37,817 bases of DNA from Candidatus Azobacteroides sp. (GCA_009783445.1 WRFY01000106.1:1-37817), one strand, 5' to 3'; shown: positions 27,901 to 35,664, counted from the first letter of the stretch. A program made the numbers and translations. The notes: generated by a model from the sequence alone, not told the origin.

Positions 27901-28147
27901 CGGTCACTTCTTTGGTTTTGTAACCAATATAAGTAAAAACCAGCGCCGCTTTATCGGATGGAATGGTCAGCGAGAACTGGCCCTCGGCATCGGTGGCTGT
28001 TCCAGTGTTAGTACCTTTCACCACAACGCTGACCCCCGGCATCGAGAGTCCGTCTGCACTGGAAGAGACCACGCCATGGATAGTTGTTTGTGCCGAAACG
28101 TAGACACCAGCGCTAAGCGCCAGTAAAAACAACATTAGTCTTTTCAT
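24908..28147 (-). CDS. SusC/RagA-type TonB-dependent outer-membrane transporter
   Basis: A 1079-residue protein. Signal peptide (MKRLMLFLLALSAGVYVSA), carboxypeptidase-regulatory-like domain (about 22-100, GVSVVVKGTNTGTATDAEGQF), TonB-box region (MLDELVVVGYGSMKKGDLSG), plug domain (about 125-240, with LKDASATAIYGSQGANGVVLITTKRG) and a 22-strand barrel ending in MGLNFSF with a C-terminal Phe. With SusD it imports mannan oligosaccharides using TonB energy. It is the first gene of the PUL, and a well-matched Bacteroidota promoter lies about 75 bases upstream of the start codon. A run of eight C on the coding strand (26934-26941, encoding Thr-Pro-Pro) lies in a barrel loop. Confidence 0.97.
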   Translation of the reverse strand: MKRLMLFLLALSAGVYVSAQTTIHGVVSSSADGLSMPGVSVVVKGTNTGTATDAEGQFSLTIPSDKAALVFTYIGYKTKEVTVTNSSGNVRVALDEDTQMLDELVVVGYGSMKKGDLSGASVTMGEDKLKGSIITNLDQALQGRVAGVNSVMTSGAPGSSVSIRVRGQATVNAKAEPLYVIDGVILQGTTSKAGDYGLSDALGNGPQGAVSPLSTINPADIVSMEILKDASATAIYGSQGANGVVLITTKRGQTGEAKFTYEGQVGLQMQNARLKMMNLREYADYYSSVAAETNSLPDRPEFKDPSLLGRGTNWQDAVFQQAWMNQHQLSAQGGTDKVKYYVSGSLIHQDGTIIATNFKRYSFRTNLDAELKSWFKLGLNAMYSKTSERLGATSGAEGVITYSLLTPPDIPIYDIDGNYATTVREGYTRVNPVALAYMDEYLLDRDKLNGSIFADITPIKNLVWHAELGYDISGSRGETFNPTYNFGNASRLINADGIQRNNSLFWQLKNYVTYTDKIDKHSFSAMVGQETWESSYENQKVYATGLPSDEIHNPQLAPVDNQRVTMQFGSAAMASLFTRETYNFDDRYFFTYTWRYDGSSNFGPKNRWASFHSLAASWRFTNEAFFESWKNVISNGKLRLGWGQTGNQNIDSYRWGSAISPMPTGLGMGYRQLNIANPYIKWETQEQWNLGLDLGFIKDRFNLTLDLYNKTSADMLMPLQLPSYMGTRGNSSSALQAPMGNYGTINNKGLEISVDTRNIVSRNKGFEWDTNFEISFNKNKLVALDGTATAHLEGYPQWADQGSPVTLSRIGESLYNFYGYVTDGYYRDLADLQNSPKPKGSYPADGVSFNRYNTVWVGDIKFKDLNGDGIIDESDRTNIGSPLPKFGYGMTNTFRYKNFDLSIFINGTYGNKVLNYTAIDLSAMTNSYDNQLQYIANRARLEPINSNITYDGTTTGIWNWYEDISNVRLVNHSTPSAPRAVSGDPNSNARVSDRYIEDGSYLRVKNITFGYTVPSQFLRKYKIDNLRLYVNIQNLCTLTKYSGYDPEIGVNPMTPNVYGLDYGRYPSPTAYTMGLNFSF

Positions 28148-28223
28148 TTTTTTAGATTAATTAAATAGATTAAGTTAATTGAATAAATTTAAAATAAATC
28201 CGCTTTATGATTGATCTATCTTA

Positions 28224-28253
28224 CAAAGTTAAGTCTAACTTAACAATTTTCAA
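28224..28253 (-). promoter_or_regulatory. Promoter of the mannan PUL
   Basis: CAAAGTTA (28224-28231) is TAACTTTG on the minus strand, matching TAnnTTTG. CAA at 28251-28253 gives TTG at -33 with a 19-base spacer, the expected distance for the main Bacteroidota sigma factor. The transcript would start near 28219, with a leader of about 70 nt before susC. The rest of the 367-base gap to glmM is AT-rich; I see only short hairpins there (for example ACCGC and GCGGT near 28395-28415) and no gene. Confidence 0.7.
28228..28244. promoter_or_regulatory. Palindrome overlapping the PUL promoter, operator candidate
   Basis: GTTAAG-TCTAA-CTTAAC is a perfect 6-base inverted repeat with a 5-base centre. It overlaps the -7 box and the spacer, where a bound protein would block or steer RNA polymerase. 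No regulator gene is in the window to pair it with. Confidence 0.4.
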
Positions 28254-28514
28254 CAGATTTTCGATATCATTGCTTGTATTAATGTTACAATAGTTATATT
28301 TTTGATACTAATTGTATAGGTTTTGAAACATTTACAATTTTTCTTTCCATAAGTTAATCGCAGGCGGTCTTTGCATGACGATACGGTAACCGCTACCTGA
28401 CAATGCGGTATATGGTACTTAACAACCTACTGCTAAAAGGATATTTCGCAGGATAGAGTGTAAAAAATGTGAAATGCGTATCGAAATTTTTTAACTTACG
28501 GAATTTCCGGAATC

Positions 28515-29891
28515 CTATTTTTGAATAGCCTCCATCACAGAATGCGCCAATTCATCGGCTTTTTCCGGCGTTGGAGCTTCGGCATAAATTCGAATAATCG
28601 GTTCCGTATTGGATTTTCGGAAATGGACCCATCGATCCGGAAAGTCGATTTTTACTCCATCGGTATCATTGATCGGGTAAGCGGCGTATTGTTTTTTGAT
28701 CGATTCCAGCAGGGCGTCGACGTCGGTGTCGGGCGCCAAATCGAGGCGTTTTTTAGCCATATAGTAATTGGGATAAGTTGCGCGAAGTTCGCTTACCGTC
28801 TTTCCCGATTTGGCTAATTGGGTAAGAAATAAAGCGACGCCCACCAAAGCATCGCGGCCATAATGCGAGGCAGGGTAAATGATTCCTCCATTTCCTTCGC
28901 CTCCGACGACGGCTTGCGTTTCTTTCATTTTTTCGACTACGTTTACTTCTCCTACCGGAGCGGCGGCGTAGCTGCAACCGTATTTTTCGGTCACATCGCG
29001 CAAGGCGCGCGTAGAACTCATATTGGAAACGGTATTTCCGGGAGTTTGCGACAATACATAATCGGCTACTGAGACTAAGGTATATTCTTCGCCAAACATT
29101 TCGCCCGTTTCGGTAATGATTGCCAAACGGTCGACATCGGGATCGACAGCAAAACCCACATCGGCCTTCTGCGTTTTTACCGCCGAAGCGATTTCTGTCA
29201 GGTGTTGAGGAAGCGGTTCTGGATTATGGGCAAAGAGTCCATCCGGTTTTGTATTCAATTCGATGATGCGTTTAACGCCCAAAGCGCTCAACAGTTGGGG
29301 AATTACGATTCCGCCCACCGAATTGACGGCATCGACGGCTACGGTAAAATTCGCCTTTCGAATGGCATCGACATCTACCAAGCTCAAATTCAAGACTTGC
29401 TCGATGTGTTTTTGCGCATAGAACGGATCGGACCGCACGCAACCGATATTCTCTATTCCGGCAAACGAAAAAGATTCTTGAGCCGCAATTTGCAGAATTT
29501 CGTTTCCTTCAGCCGCGTTCAAAAACTCTCCTTTTTCATTCAAAAGCTTCAAAGCGTTCCATTGTGCCGGATTATGCGATGCGGTGAGAATAATACCTCC
29601 GGCGGCTTTTTCCATCGTAACGGCTAATTCGGTGGTTGGAGTTGCGGCCAGACCAATGTCCACTACATCCAATCCCATGCCGGTAAGCGTTCCGGTCACT
29701 ACATCCAATACCATTTTGCCGGAAATACGCGCATCGCGTCCTACCACAATCGTTTTGGAAGGGTTGTTTTTCGATAAAATCAATGTTGCATAAGCTGCTG
29801 TGAATTTCACAATATCAAGCGGCGAAAGGCCTTCGCCGGCTTTTCCTCCGATTGTCCCGCGGATACCGGAAATAGATTTAATTAAAGGCAT
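28515..29891 (-). CDS. glmM: Phosphoglucosamine mutase (phosphohexomutase family)
   Basis: A 458-residue cytoplasmic enzyme converting glucosamine 6-phosphate to glucosamine 1-phosphate for peptidoglycan and LPS precursors. It shows the phosphohexomutase landmarks: the SISGIRG start, the phosphoserine loop TASHNP (103-108, active Ser105), the Mg-binding loop DPDVDR (250-255), the sugar-binding loop GGEGNGG and the phosphate-binding RKSNTEPIIRIYAEA near the C-terminus. Bacteroidota enzymes of this length are usually annotated as GlmM. Phosphomannomutase activity cannot be excluded, and would be of interest next to a mannose 1-phosphate-producing PUL. It follows the DUF4827 gene by 39 bases and is probably co-transcribed with it. 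Confidence 0.88.
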   Translation of the reverse strand: MPLIKSISGIRGTIGGKAGEGLSPLDIVKFTAAYATLILSKNNPSKTIVVGRDARISGKMVLDVVTGTLTGMGLDVVDIGLAATPTTELAVTMEKAAGGIILTASHNPAQWNALKLLNEKGEFLNAAEGNEILQIAAQESFSFAGIENIGCVRSDPFYAQKHIEQVLNLSLVDVDAIRKANFTVAVDAVNSVGGIVIPQLLSALGVKRIIELNTKPDGLFAHNPEPLPQHLTEIASAVKTQKADVGFAVDPDVDRLAIITETGEMFGEEYTLVSVADYVLSQTPGNTVSNMSSTRALRDVTEKYGCSYAAAPVGEVNVVEKMKETQAVVGGEGNGGIIYPASHYGRDALVGVALFLTQLAKSGKTVSELRATYPNYYMAKKRLDLAPDTDVDALLESIKKQYAAYPINDTDGVKIDFPDRWVHFRKSNTEPIIRIYAEAPTPEKADELAHSVMEAIQK

Positions 29892-29930
29892 TTTTTAAGA
29901 TTCTTTATATTTAACAAAAGTTTATTTTGA

Positions 29931-30497
29931 TTACCAAAATTCCGTATAAGTAAGGTTTTTATAAAAAACGGCGTTAAAGTTTGGATAGGAATTGTCGTAG
30001 GAAGTCCCCAAAGCCGATGGAATAATCAGATCGACAATAGCTCCTTCTCCCATATATGCCAGAGGGATAGCCCAGCCTTCGCAGGAAAAATCGTACGAAT
30101 TTTTACCATAACTTCCCGATTGTCCATAAATAAATTCCTGTGGAAAATAATAAAAAGGCAGTACAGTGCTGTCGGTTTTCCCGCTCACGTAAGTTTTGAT
30201 GTAATACAGGTAATCGAAACGCACCTGTATCCTATCGACCAATGGTTTTACGCGCCGGCCATTGCCGGAATCTACCACATGGATATAAAGCCCTTCATTT
30301 GTTTTAAAATACTCGTTCGCTTTGAACGCACCTTTCGGGTAAGTGGCGGTGATTTCAATCCCTTGCCGGTCGATGTAGCGTTCAATAGCCTTTCTTTCTT
30401 CTCTCAGGTATTCCTGCACGGTTTTCTGTTTATCGCAGGCTATGTTTGCAACGGCAAGCGTTGTAAAAGACAAAACAAAGACGATTGTTTTTCTCAT
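29931..30497 (-). CDS. DUF4827-type lipoprotein with FKBP-like C-terminus
   Basis: About 188 residues from the chosen ATG at 30497. The frame can be extended to a TTG at 30524, but that lies on top of the -7 box, so it is excluded. Lipobox VANIAC gives Cys21. The C-terminal part resembles an FKBP-type peptidyl-prolyl isomerase: CEGWAIPLAYMGEGAIVDLI followed by IPSALG and NAVFYKNLTY match the GW-x-LxxMxxG, IPxxLAYG and FxVxL pattern of FKBPs. Members of this family in Bacteroides sit beside glmM, as here. Several FKBP active-site positions cannot be confirmed by eye, so catalytic activity is uncertain. Flavobacterial GldI is also an FKBP-like lipoprotein, but I see no direct sign of equivalence. 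Confidence 0.8.
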   Translation of the reverse strand: MRKTIVFVLSFTTLAVANIACDKQKTVQEYLREERKAIERYIDRQGIEITATYPKGAFKANEYFKTNEGLYIHVVDSGNGRRVKPLVDRIQVRFDYLYYIKTYVSGKTDSTVLPFYYFPQEFIYGQSGSYGKNSYDFSCEGWAIPLAYMGEGAIVDLIIPSALGTSYDNSYPNFNAVFYKNLTYTEFW

Positions 30498-30521
30498 AGA
30501 ACATAAAATTAATTTGTGGGG

Positions 30522-30553
30522 CAAAGATAAATAAAAGAAGAGAAGTAAACAAA
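30522..30553 (-). promoter_or_regulatory. Promoter of the DUF4827-glmM operon
   Basis: CAAAGATA (30522-30529) is TATCTTTG on the minus strand, and CAAA (30550-30553) is TTTG at -33 with a 20-base spacer. This is the best complete match to the Bacteroidota promoter in the window. It supports the ATG at 30497 as the start. Confidence 0.75.
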
Positions 30554-30584
30554 TAAGAGTAATTTCGGAAATAGCTGTTTTTAC

Positions 30585-30627
30585 GAAAAAAATGAATGAA
30601 GAAACTCAATATTTCTCTTCATTCATT
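30585..30627 (-). terminator. Intrinsic terminator of aqpZ
   Basis: Read on the minus strand, AATGAATGAAGAGAAA pairs with TTTCTTCATTCATT (a two-base bulge, 14 pairs), followed by a run of T (30586-30592). It begins 26 bases after the aqpZ stop at 30653. Confidence 0.75.
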
Positions 30628-30652
30628 CTTTTCATTCGTTATTATTCCTTTT

Positions 30653-31360
30653 TTACTTCTTTGATTTTCCAGTTACCGCATTATAAGCGTAAGCGGCGAG
30701 AATAGCGCCCAGAATGGGAGCTACAATAAACAACCAAAGTTGCGGTAATGCCAGCTTATTGTCCGAGAAAAGGGCTTGGCTGATGGAACGGGCTGGATTT
30801 ACAGACGTATTGGTCAACGGAATGCTGATCAAATGGATCAAAGTCAACGTTAAACCGATCGCTAAACCTGCAAAACCTCCGTTGGAAAAACGAGAATCGG
30901 TGGAACCTAAAATCACAAGCAAGAAAATAAAGGTGAGAACCAATTCGATGGCAAATGCTCCTGCCGCACTCAAGTTAAGGTATCCCGGAGCGCCTCCAAA
31001 GAAATCGCTTCCGTAGCCGTTGGCTGCAAATGTACCTCTTACGCCGCCTGTTTGAGCTACAATGAAAGCCATCAAGGCAGCCGCCAGAATGCCGCCAATC
31101 ACTTGTGCAACAACATATACTCCCAAATCTTTTGCGCTGATTCGGCCTGCGCAAAAAACGCCAACTGAAACGGCAGGATTGAGATGTGCGCCCGAAACGC
31201 TTCCCAGACCATACGCTATGGCTATGATGGTCAAACCAAAAGCCAAGGCTACTCCTGCAAAACCTACTGCAGGCCCTGCGAAAACAGCTGTTCCGCAACC
31301 TCCTAATACTAAAACAAATGTGCCGATAAGTTCGGCTGTAAATTTTTGACTTGTCTTCAT
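30653..31360 (-). CDS. aqpZ: Aquaporin Z
   Basis: A 235-residue inner-membrane water channel of the MIP family with six membrane segments and two half-helices. NPA motifs are at 61-63 (GAHLNPAVSVG) and 188-190 (TNTSVNPARS). The selectivity filter matches water-specific AqpZ: Phe41, His176, Thr185 and Arg191, in an IHLISIPLTNTSVNPAR context. This separates it from glycerol facilitators, which have a wider filter and an Asp after the second NPA. Monocistronic, with its own terminator and candidate promoter. Confidence 0.96.
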   Translation of the reverse strand: MKTSQKFTAELIGTFVLVLGGCGTAVFAGPAVGFAGVALAFGLTIIAIAYGLGSVSGAHLNPAVSVGVFCAGRISAKDLGVYVVAQVIGGILAAALMAFIVAQTGGVRGTFAANGYGSDFFGGAPGYLNLSAAGAFAIELVLTFIFLLVILGSTDSRFSNGGFAGLAIGLTLTLIHLISIPLTNTSVNPARSISQALFSDNKLALPQLWLFIVAPILGAILAAYAYNAVTGKSKK

Positions 31361-31471
31361 TGAAAAAAATATTTAAATAGATGGATAATAAAACTGCTGC
31401 AAATATAGGGCATATCTGCTAATAAATAAATATTTTGAAAAAGTTTGTAGTAAGAAAATTGAAAAACTGCT

Positions 31472-31500
31472 CAAAGATAGTTATTTTTTTTTGTGCTCAA
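31472..31500 (-). promoter_or_regulatory. Candidate promoter of aqpZ
   Basis: CAAAGATA (31472-31479) is TATCTTTG on the minus strand, with CAA (TTG) at 31498-31500 and an 18-base spacer. The leader would be about 108 nt. A second -7-like box, TATATTTG (31400-31407), lies closer to the gene but lacks a -33 partner. Confidence 0.5.
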
Positions 31501-31523
31501 GAATGATTTTTTGAGAAAAATTG

Positions 31524-31531
31524 TACCTTTG
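31524..31531 (+). promoter_or_regulatory. -7 box directly before the agmatine deiminase start codon
   Basis: TACCTTTG matches TAnnTTTG and ends five bases before the ATG at 31537. No TTTG lies at the proper -33 distance. If used, the transcript would start at or next to the start codon (leaderless). Confidence 0.45.
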
Positions 31532-31536
31532 CCGCA

Positions 31537-32571
31537 ATGAAACAAAAATCTTTTAACATACAACTGCCTGCCGAATGGACTCCGCAAAGCGCTGTTTTGC
31601 TGACGTGGCCGCATCGCCGCACCGATTGGAAACCCATCTTGAATGAGGTCATTCCTTGTTTCGCTGCCATTGCCAAAGAAATCGTCCGTCGGGAAAAATT
31701 GATCATTGTTTGCGCGGCTGCGGAAGATGTGAAACGCGCCTTGGGAGACGTGGACTTTTCGCGCATTCTTTTCAGAGAAATACCTTCCAACGATTCATGG
31801 ATGCGCGATCATGGCCCCATTTCGGTTTTTGTCAATGAAGTACCTTGCCTGCTGGATTTTACGTTCAACGGCTGGGGATTGAAATTTCCGGCAAATGAAG
31901 ACAATCAAATTACCCGCCGACTGTACGAAAGCGGAGTTTTTTCTCCCAATGTCCTTTATCAAAATATGTTGTACATGGTTTTGGAAGGAGGAAGCATCGA
32001 AAGCGATGGCGAAGGAACATTGATGACGACTTCGAAATGTCTTTTATCGCCCAACCGGAACGTTTACAAAAGCGGGGCGGAAATAGAAGACCATTTGAAA
32101 CTGATTTTTGGCGCCCAACGAGTTTTATGGATTCGCCACGGTTATTTGGCGGGCGACGACACCGATAGCCACATCGACACCTTGGCGCGGTTTTGCGACA
32201 AAGAAACGATTGCTTATGTTCAATGCACCGATCCGGAAGACGAACATTTTCCGGAATTGTCTTCCATGGAAGCGGAATTGCGGTTGCTGAAAACAAAAGA
32301 GGGCAAACCCTACCGCTTGATCGCTCTTCCCATGGCAGAGGCCGTATATCACGAAGGAAAACGGTTGCCTGCCACTTATGCCAATTTTCTGATCATCAAT
32401 CAAGCCGTCTTAATGCCAGTCTACCACTCTCCTTTGGATGCTGCGGCAGAAAAAGCCCTTCAAACAGCCTTTCCCAACAGAGAGATTGTGCCGATTTCTT
32501 GCTTGCCCTTGATTAAACAGCATGGGAGCTTGCATTGCGTAACAATGCAGCTGCCGGAAGGTTTCCTGTAA
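31537..32571 (+). CDS. Agmatine deiminase family protein (PPAD fold)
   Basis: A 344-residue cytoplasmic enzyme of the peptidyl-arginine/agmatine deiminase (guanidine-modifying) superfamily. Agmatine deiminase makes N-carbamoylputrescine and ammonia in polyamine synthesis. Visible motifs are LPAEWTPQSAVLLTWPH at 10-26, WMRDHGP (88-94, Asp91), LEGGSIESDGEGTL (149-162), the His motif DSHIDTLARF (210-219, His212) and the catalytic Cys334 in GSLHCVT. The usual agmatine deiminase context GGGNIHC is QHGSLHC here, a variation I regard as acceptable for the Bacteroidota branch. No N-carbamoylputrescine amidase gene is next to it, so the polyamine assignment rests on the protein alone. It converges with the lipid cluster, leaving only 35 bases between the two stops. 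Confidence 0.87.
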   Translation: MKQKSFNIQLPAEWTPQSAVLLTWPHRRTDWKPILNEVIPCFAAIAKEIVRREKLIIVCAAAEDVKRALGDVDFSRILFREIPSNDSWMRDHGPISVFVNEVPCLLDFTFNGWGLKFPANEDNQITRRLYESGVFSPNVLYQNMLYMVLEGGSIESDGEGTLMTTSKCLLSPNRNVYKSGAEIEDHLKLIFGAQRVLWIRHGYLAGDDTDSHIDTLARFCDKETIAYVQCTDPEDEHFPELSSMEAELRLLKTKEGKPYRLIALPMAEAVYHEGKRLPATYANFLIINQAVLMPVYHSPLDAAAEKALQTAFPNREIVPISCLPLIKQHGSLHCVTMQLPEGFL

Positions 32572-32606
32572 GGGGGGAATGATGAACGAGAAAAGAGGAA
32601 AATATG

Positions 32607-33425
32607 CTAACTCAAATCGTAGGTTTTTCTTTTCAAAAATTCGCCTAAATCCTTTGTATTCGCATATTTGGATTGTTCTTCCACTGTGATGGGCTGCCCA
32701 AAACGGACATAAATGACTTTTCCTTTTTTATTGGCTACTTCGTGCATAAGGCGCACCATGCGCAGCCGCCAGTCGATCATTCCTAACAGACGATAAATCC
32801 ATGAGTTGCTGCCTGAAATAAACATCGGGACAACAGTCGTTTTCGCTTTTTGTATCAGTTTCAACACCGGAGTTTGCCATTCCCGGTCCTCCGTTTTCGT
32901 CCAAGAGGAATCCGACACTCCGCCTGCGGGGAAAAGCCCCAGCGGATGTCCTTCCCGGAGATGTTCCAAACATTGCCTTATGCCGCTCACGCTGGATTTG
33001 ACCGCAGACATTTTATTGTCTTTGGAATAGGGATTGACTCCAATGAAAAATTCTTCCATCGTATCAATTCGGCTCAGCATCCAGTTGACCATCATTTTAA
33101 AATCGCTTCGTTTCCTTGCGACCACGCTGATGGCGATAATTCCGTCGATATGTCCATAAGGATGATTGGATACGGTGATAAACGAAGCGCCTTGAAGCGA
33201 GTCGAGAACGGCGTCGTTCTCGACCTTACGGATAATTCCCATATTATCGAGCATGTCGTCGACATATTCCAATCCCGACTTATGCTTGGATGCATCGTAA
33301 ACGGCATTGACTTTATCTATGCCCGCGATACGGAATAGCATTTTTATCAGTATGTTTCCAAAACGACCTCTGAATATGGGATGCAAGTTTCGAATATCTT
33401 CTGGACTAATCAATTTTTCTTTCAT
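32607..33425 (-). CDS. Lysophospholipid acyltransferase family protein
   Basis: A 272-residue membrane-associated acyltransferase of the PlsC/LPLAT superfamily. The catalytic block is SNHPYGHIDG (86-95), with an HPxGxxD spacing instead of the common HX4D; this variant is typical of the putative hemolysin-type branch in Bacteroidota. The acceptor-binding block is HPLGLFPAGGVS, with a later VVPMFISGSNSW block. No strong membrane helix is seen. The last gene of the lipid cluster, 18 bases after the PAP2 gene and likely co-transcribed. The acyl acceptor (lysophospholipid, ornithine lipid or sphingoid base) cannot be told from the sequence. Confidence 0.85.
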   Translation of the reverse strand: MKEKLISPEDIRNLHPIFRGRFGNILIKMLFRIAGIDKVNAVYDASKHKSGLEYVDDMLDNMGIIRKVENDAVLDSLQGASFITVSNHPYGHIDGIIAISVVARKRSDFKMMVNWMLSRIDTMEEFFIGVNPYSKDNKMSAVKSSVSGIRQCLEHLREGHPLGLFPAGGVSDSSWTKTEDREWQTPVLKLIQKAKTTVVPMFISGSNSWIYRLLGMIDWRLRMVRLMHEVANKKGKVIYVRFGQPITVEEQSKYANTKDLGEFLKRKTYDLS

Positions 33426-33443
33426 AGAATATTTCGTTTCGTC

Positions 33444-34379
33444 TTATTGTATGTAATTCAAATATTGACTGAAGAATGTTTTGAAAAATTTTAGTTTCAT
33501 GAGCATGCATTCAAACAAAAAGATTCCCAGTAAGGCGCAAAAAATTCCCAGCAGGACGTCGATGATGTAGTGATGCGCCATGTAGACCGCCGTAAACCAA
33601 ATGCCGCACATGAAAAAGGCAATGATGGCGAGAATGATCGGATGACATTTATCTTTGACTGCATAGAACAAGACCACGACTAAATAGGCCGAATGCAAAG
33701 AAGGAACAGCCGCAAATACATTGGCGTTGCGCCCGTAAATTGAATGGAATAACGGAATTCCGATCAAATCGTCGAAACGCGACAATCCGCCAGTATTGCC
33801 CGGAATATCAAAAACCCGTTCGAAGCCGTAAAGCATCACATACCAGGGAGGAGCCGCAGGATGAAGATAATAAAAAACAAAACCGATTAAATTGACCAGA
33901 AGAAAAACCAGAGAAAACCGCAAAAAGATTTCTTTCTGATTTTTGAAATATAAATAGATTCCAAACAAGACGGGAATAGGTACCCATCCCAGATAAAACA
34001 GGCCGGAAAGAAAATCGGCTATCGGATGATGATGAAGCGAAAAATATTCGCTGGGAATGAGTTTGATCCCGTGATCGGTTATGCCGAAAAGTTTCTTTTC
34101 CAAGTTAAATAAATCTTCCACATCGACCGGATTCACCTGGTAGTTGGGAAAAACGCGCATCCAATCGTATGAAATGCCGAAAATAAAAAACGGAATAAGT
34201 CCGACAACCAGTTTGCGAGACTTTTCATTGGCCCCAAAAAGCAAGAGAAACGCTCCCGCCAGCGCCAGATGTTCCCAGCGAAGGCCTATAAACCAGGCAG
34301 TTGATAAAATATAGATAGCGATTATGGATACAGCCGAAATAACCTCTTGAGTAGAAGGAAATGCAGATTTACTATTCAT
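33444..34379 (-). CDS. PAP2/AUR1-type protein, candidate inositol phosphorylceramide synthase
   Basis: A 311-residue inner-membrane protein with about eight hydrophobic segments. It carries the AUR1-type signature HPAAPPWY (173-180) and the lipid-phosphatase-type catalytic motifs PSLHSAY (226-232, His229) and MAHHYIID (267-274, His270 and Asp274). In Bacteroides thetaiotaomicron the gene in this position next to a CDP-alcohol transferase is the inositol phosphorylceramide synthase, which moves phosphoinositol to ceramide. Its start overlaps the upstream CDP-alcohol transferase stop by four bases (ATGA type). A plain phosphatase or glycan-lipid transferase function is possible; I favour the sphingolipid role from motif plus context. 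Confidence 0.8.
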   Translation of the reverse strand: MNSKSAFPSTQEVISAVSIIAIYILSTAWFIGLRWEHLALAGAFLLLFGANEKSRKLVVGLIPFFIFGISYDWMRVFPNYQVNPVDVEDLFNLEKKLFGITDHGIKLIPSEYFSLHHHPIADFLSGLFYLGWVPIPVLFGIYLYFKNQKEIFLRFSLVFLLVNLIGFVFYYLHPAAPPWYVMLYGFERVFDIPGNTGGLSRFDDLIGIPLFHSIYGRNANVFAAVPSLHSAYLVVVLFYAVKDKCHPIILAIIAFFMCGIWFTAVYMAHHYIIDVLLGIFCALLGIFLFECMLMKLKFFKTFFSQYLNYIQ

Positions 34380-35095
34380 TTCTTCTCCTTGTCTCTTTTT
34401 ATCAATACTTTACGGCAGTAATTCAATCGTCCGACAGCTGTGATATTGGAAAACACCGCTACAATAGCCAAGGGGATGACAAAAATCAGTACCGGCTCAA
34501 ACAACGGAAATGAGCAGTGCGATGCATAAATTTTGTAGTCGCCTGCGAAATAATAGAAAAGACCGCACAGAATAGCGCCTGCGCTGATCAAGACCACCCG
34601 TTCGGGGCGCTGCATAAAGCCCACTTTACATTCGATTCCCAAGCCTTCGGCTCTGGCGCGTATATAACTGACCATCATGGATCCGATCAATGCGATAAAA
34701 GCAAACAGGGAACTGAAAAAGTATCCTTGCAAAATAAGATAATAACAACAACCGAAAAGAACAATCAATTCGCTGTATCGGTCCAGTACGGAATCGAACA
34801 ATGCGCCATACGTAGACGTCATTTTACCGTGGCGCGCTACTTGTCCGTCCAGCATATCAAACAATCCGCCTGCCAGCATAACGAATCCTGCCCAACCTAC
34901 ATACGAATAATTTCCACGCTCGCCATGGATGGCTCCATAAATAAGAATGGCACAGGCAGCCACATTAATTACAAGGCCAGTAGCTGTGATAAAATTGGGC
35001 GTAACCCCCATCTTGATTAATCCGTGCACAATGGGATCAATGATCTTGTAAATGATCTGTTGCGCAACATCTCTTGCTCGTTTCTTTTCCTCCAT
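34376..35095 (-). CDS. CDP-alcohol phosphatidyltransferase, candidate phosphatidylinositol-phosphate synthase
   Basis: A 239-residue inner-membrane enzyme with about six hydrophobic segments and the complete family motif: D80-x2-D83-G84-x2-A87-R88-x8-G97-x3-D101-x3-D105. It swaps the CMP of a CDP-lipid for an alcohol. The context (PgpA-type phosphatase, GtrA-like and AUR1-type genes) matches the Bacteroides cluster where this enzyme uses myo-inositol 3-phosphate to make phosphatidylinositol phosphate. Other members make phosphatidylglycerol phosphate or phosphatidylserine; the acceptor cannot be decided from the motif alone. The stop overlaps the PAP2 gene start. Confidence 0.85.
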   Translation of the reverse strand: MEEKKRARDVAQQIIYKIIDPIVHGLIKMGVTPNFITATGLVINVAACAILIYGAIHGERGNYSYVGWAGFVMLAGGLFDMLDGQVARHGKMTSTYGALFDSVLDRYSELIVLFGCCYYLILQGYFFSSLFAFIALIGSMMVSYIRARAEGLGIECKVGFMQRPERVVLISAGAILCGLFYYFAGDYKIYASHCSFPLFEPVLIFVIPLAIVAVFSNITAVGRLNYCRKVLIKRDKEKK

Positions 35096-35145
35096 TTTAG
35101 TATGTTTTAAAATTCACTGTGTGATTTTATGTTATATATTCAAAA

Positions 35146-35664
35146 TTAATCAATAATTTCACCCTCTTGATCTTTTTTCTTAAAATATTTTCTAAAGTCT
35201 TGGTTTTTGTATACAAAAATCCGCTGCATATTGTAATTCCAAACATATCCCACTAAAAGAGAGATGATGATCTTGGATACAATGAAAATATTGTCAAAGA
35301 AATGTCCGAGCCATACATTCAGTTGGGTTCTTCTCAATAATTCCGTCATCAGATAAATTCCGGAAGTATTGAGGTAAATGCTGCAAATCCAAACGGAAAA
35401 ATATTTGATCGCTACGTACCTCTTTTTTATGCGGAGGGCTTTGAATGTCCATCGGTAATTGACAATGCAATTGACGATTCCGCCGCATACCGAACCGATG
35501 AAAGTAGCGTATACATAGAAAACGTTGAAGACATTTGCTAATATAATTGAAACAGAAAAGTCGGTAAAACTGGCTAATTGCGAAGATAATTGCGCTCGGA
35601 TGAATGTGAAAATTCCTCTCTTAGCCGAAATTTGCCTCCACCGTTTTCTTATCCAATTAGACAT
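35146..35664 (-). CDS. GtrA-like small membrane protein
   Basis: About 172 residues from the ATG at 35664 (MSNWIRKRWRQISAKRG). A longer frame to 35730 would run deep into the PgpA gene with no family-like sequence, so I reject it. Four membrane segments lie between about residues 30 and 150, with the two GtrA family hallmarks NCIVNYRWTF and YVWNYNMQRIFVY. It ends in a basic and acidic tail. GtrA-like proteins are thought to flip lipid-linked sugars or lipids across the inner membrane. The start overlaps the PgpA stop by 16 bases, so they are coupled. Confidence 0.85.
   Translation of the reverse strand: MSNWIRKRWRQISAKRGIFTFIRAQLSSQLASFTDFSVSIILANVFNVFYVYATFIGSVCGGIVNCIVNYRWTFKALRIKKRYVAIKYFSVWICSIYLNTSGIYLMTELLRRTQLNVWLGHFFDNIFIVSKIIISLLVGYVWNYNMQRIFVYKNQDFRKYFKKKDQEGEIID

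Noticed and set aside
28500..28515. Terminator after glmM
   Set aside because: Only short GGAATTTCC/TTCCGGAA self-complementarity is present, without a stem long enough before the A/T run.
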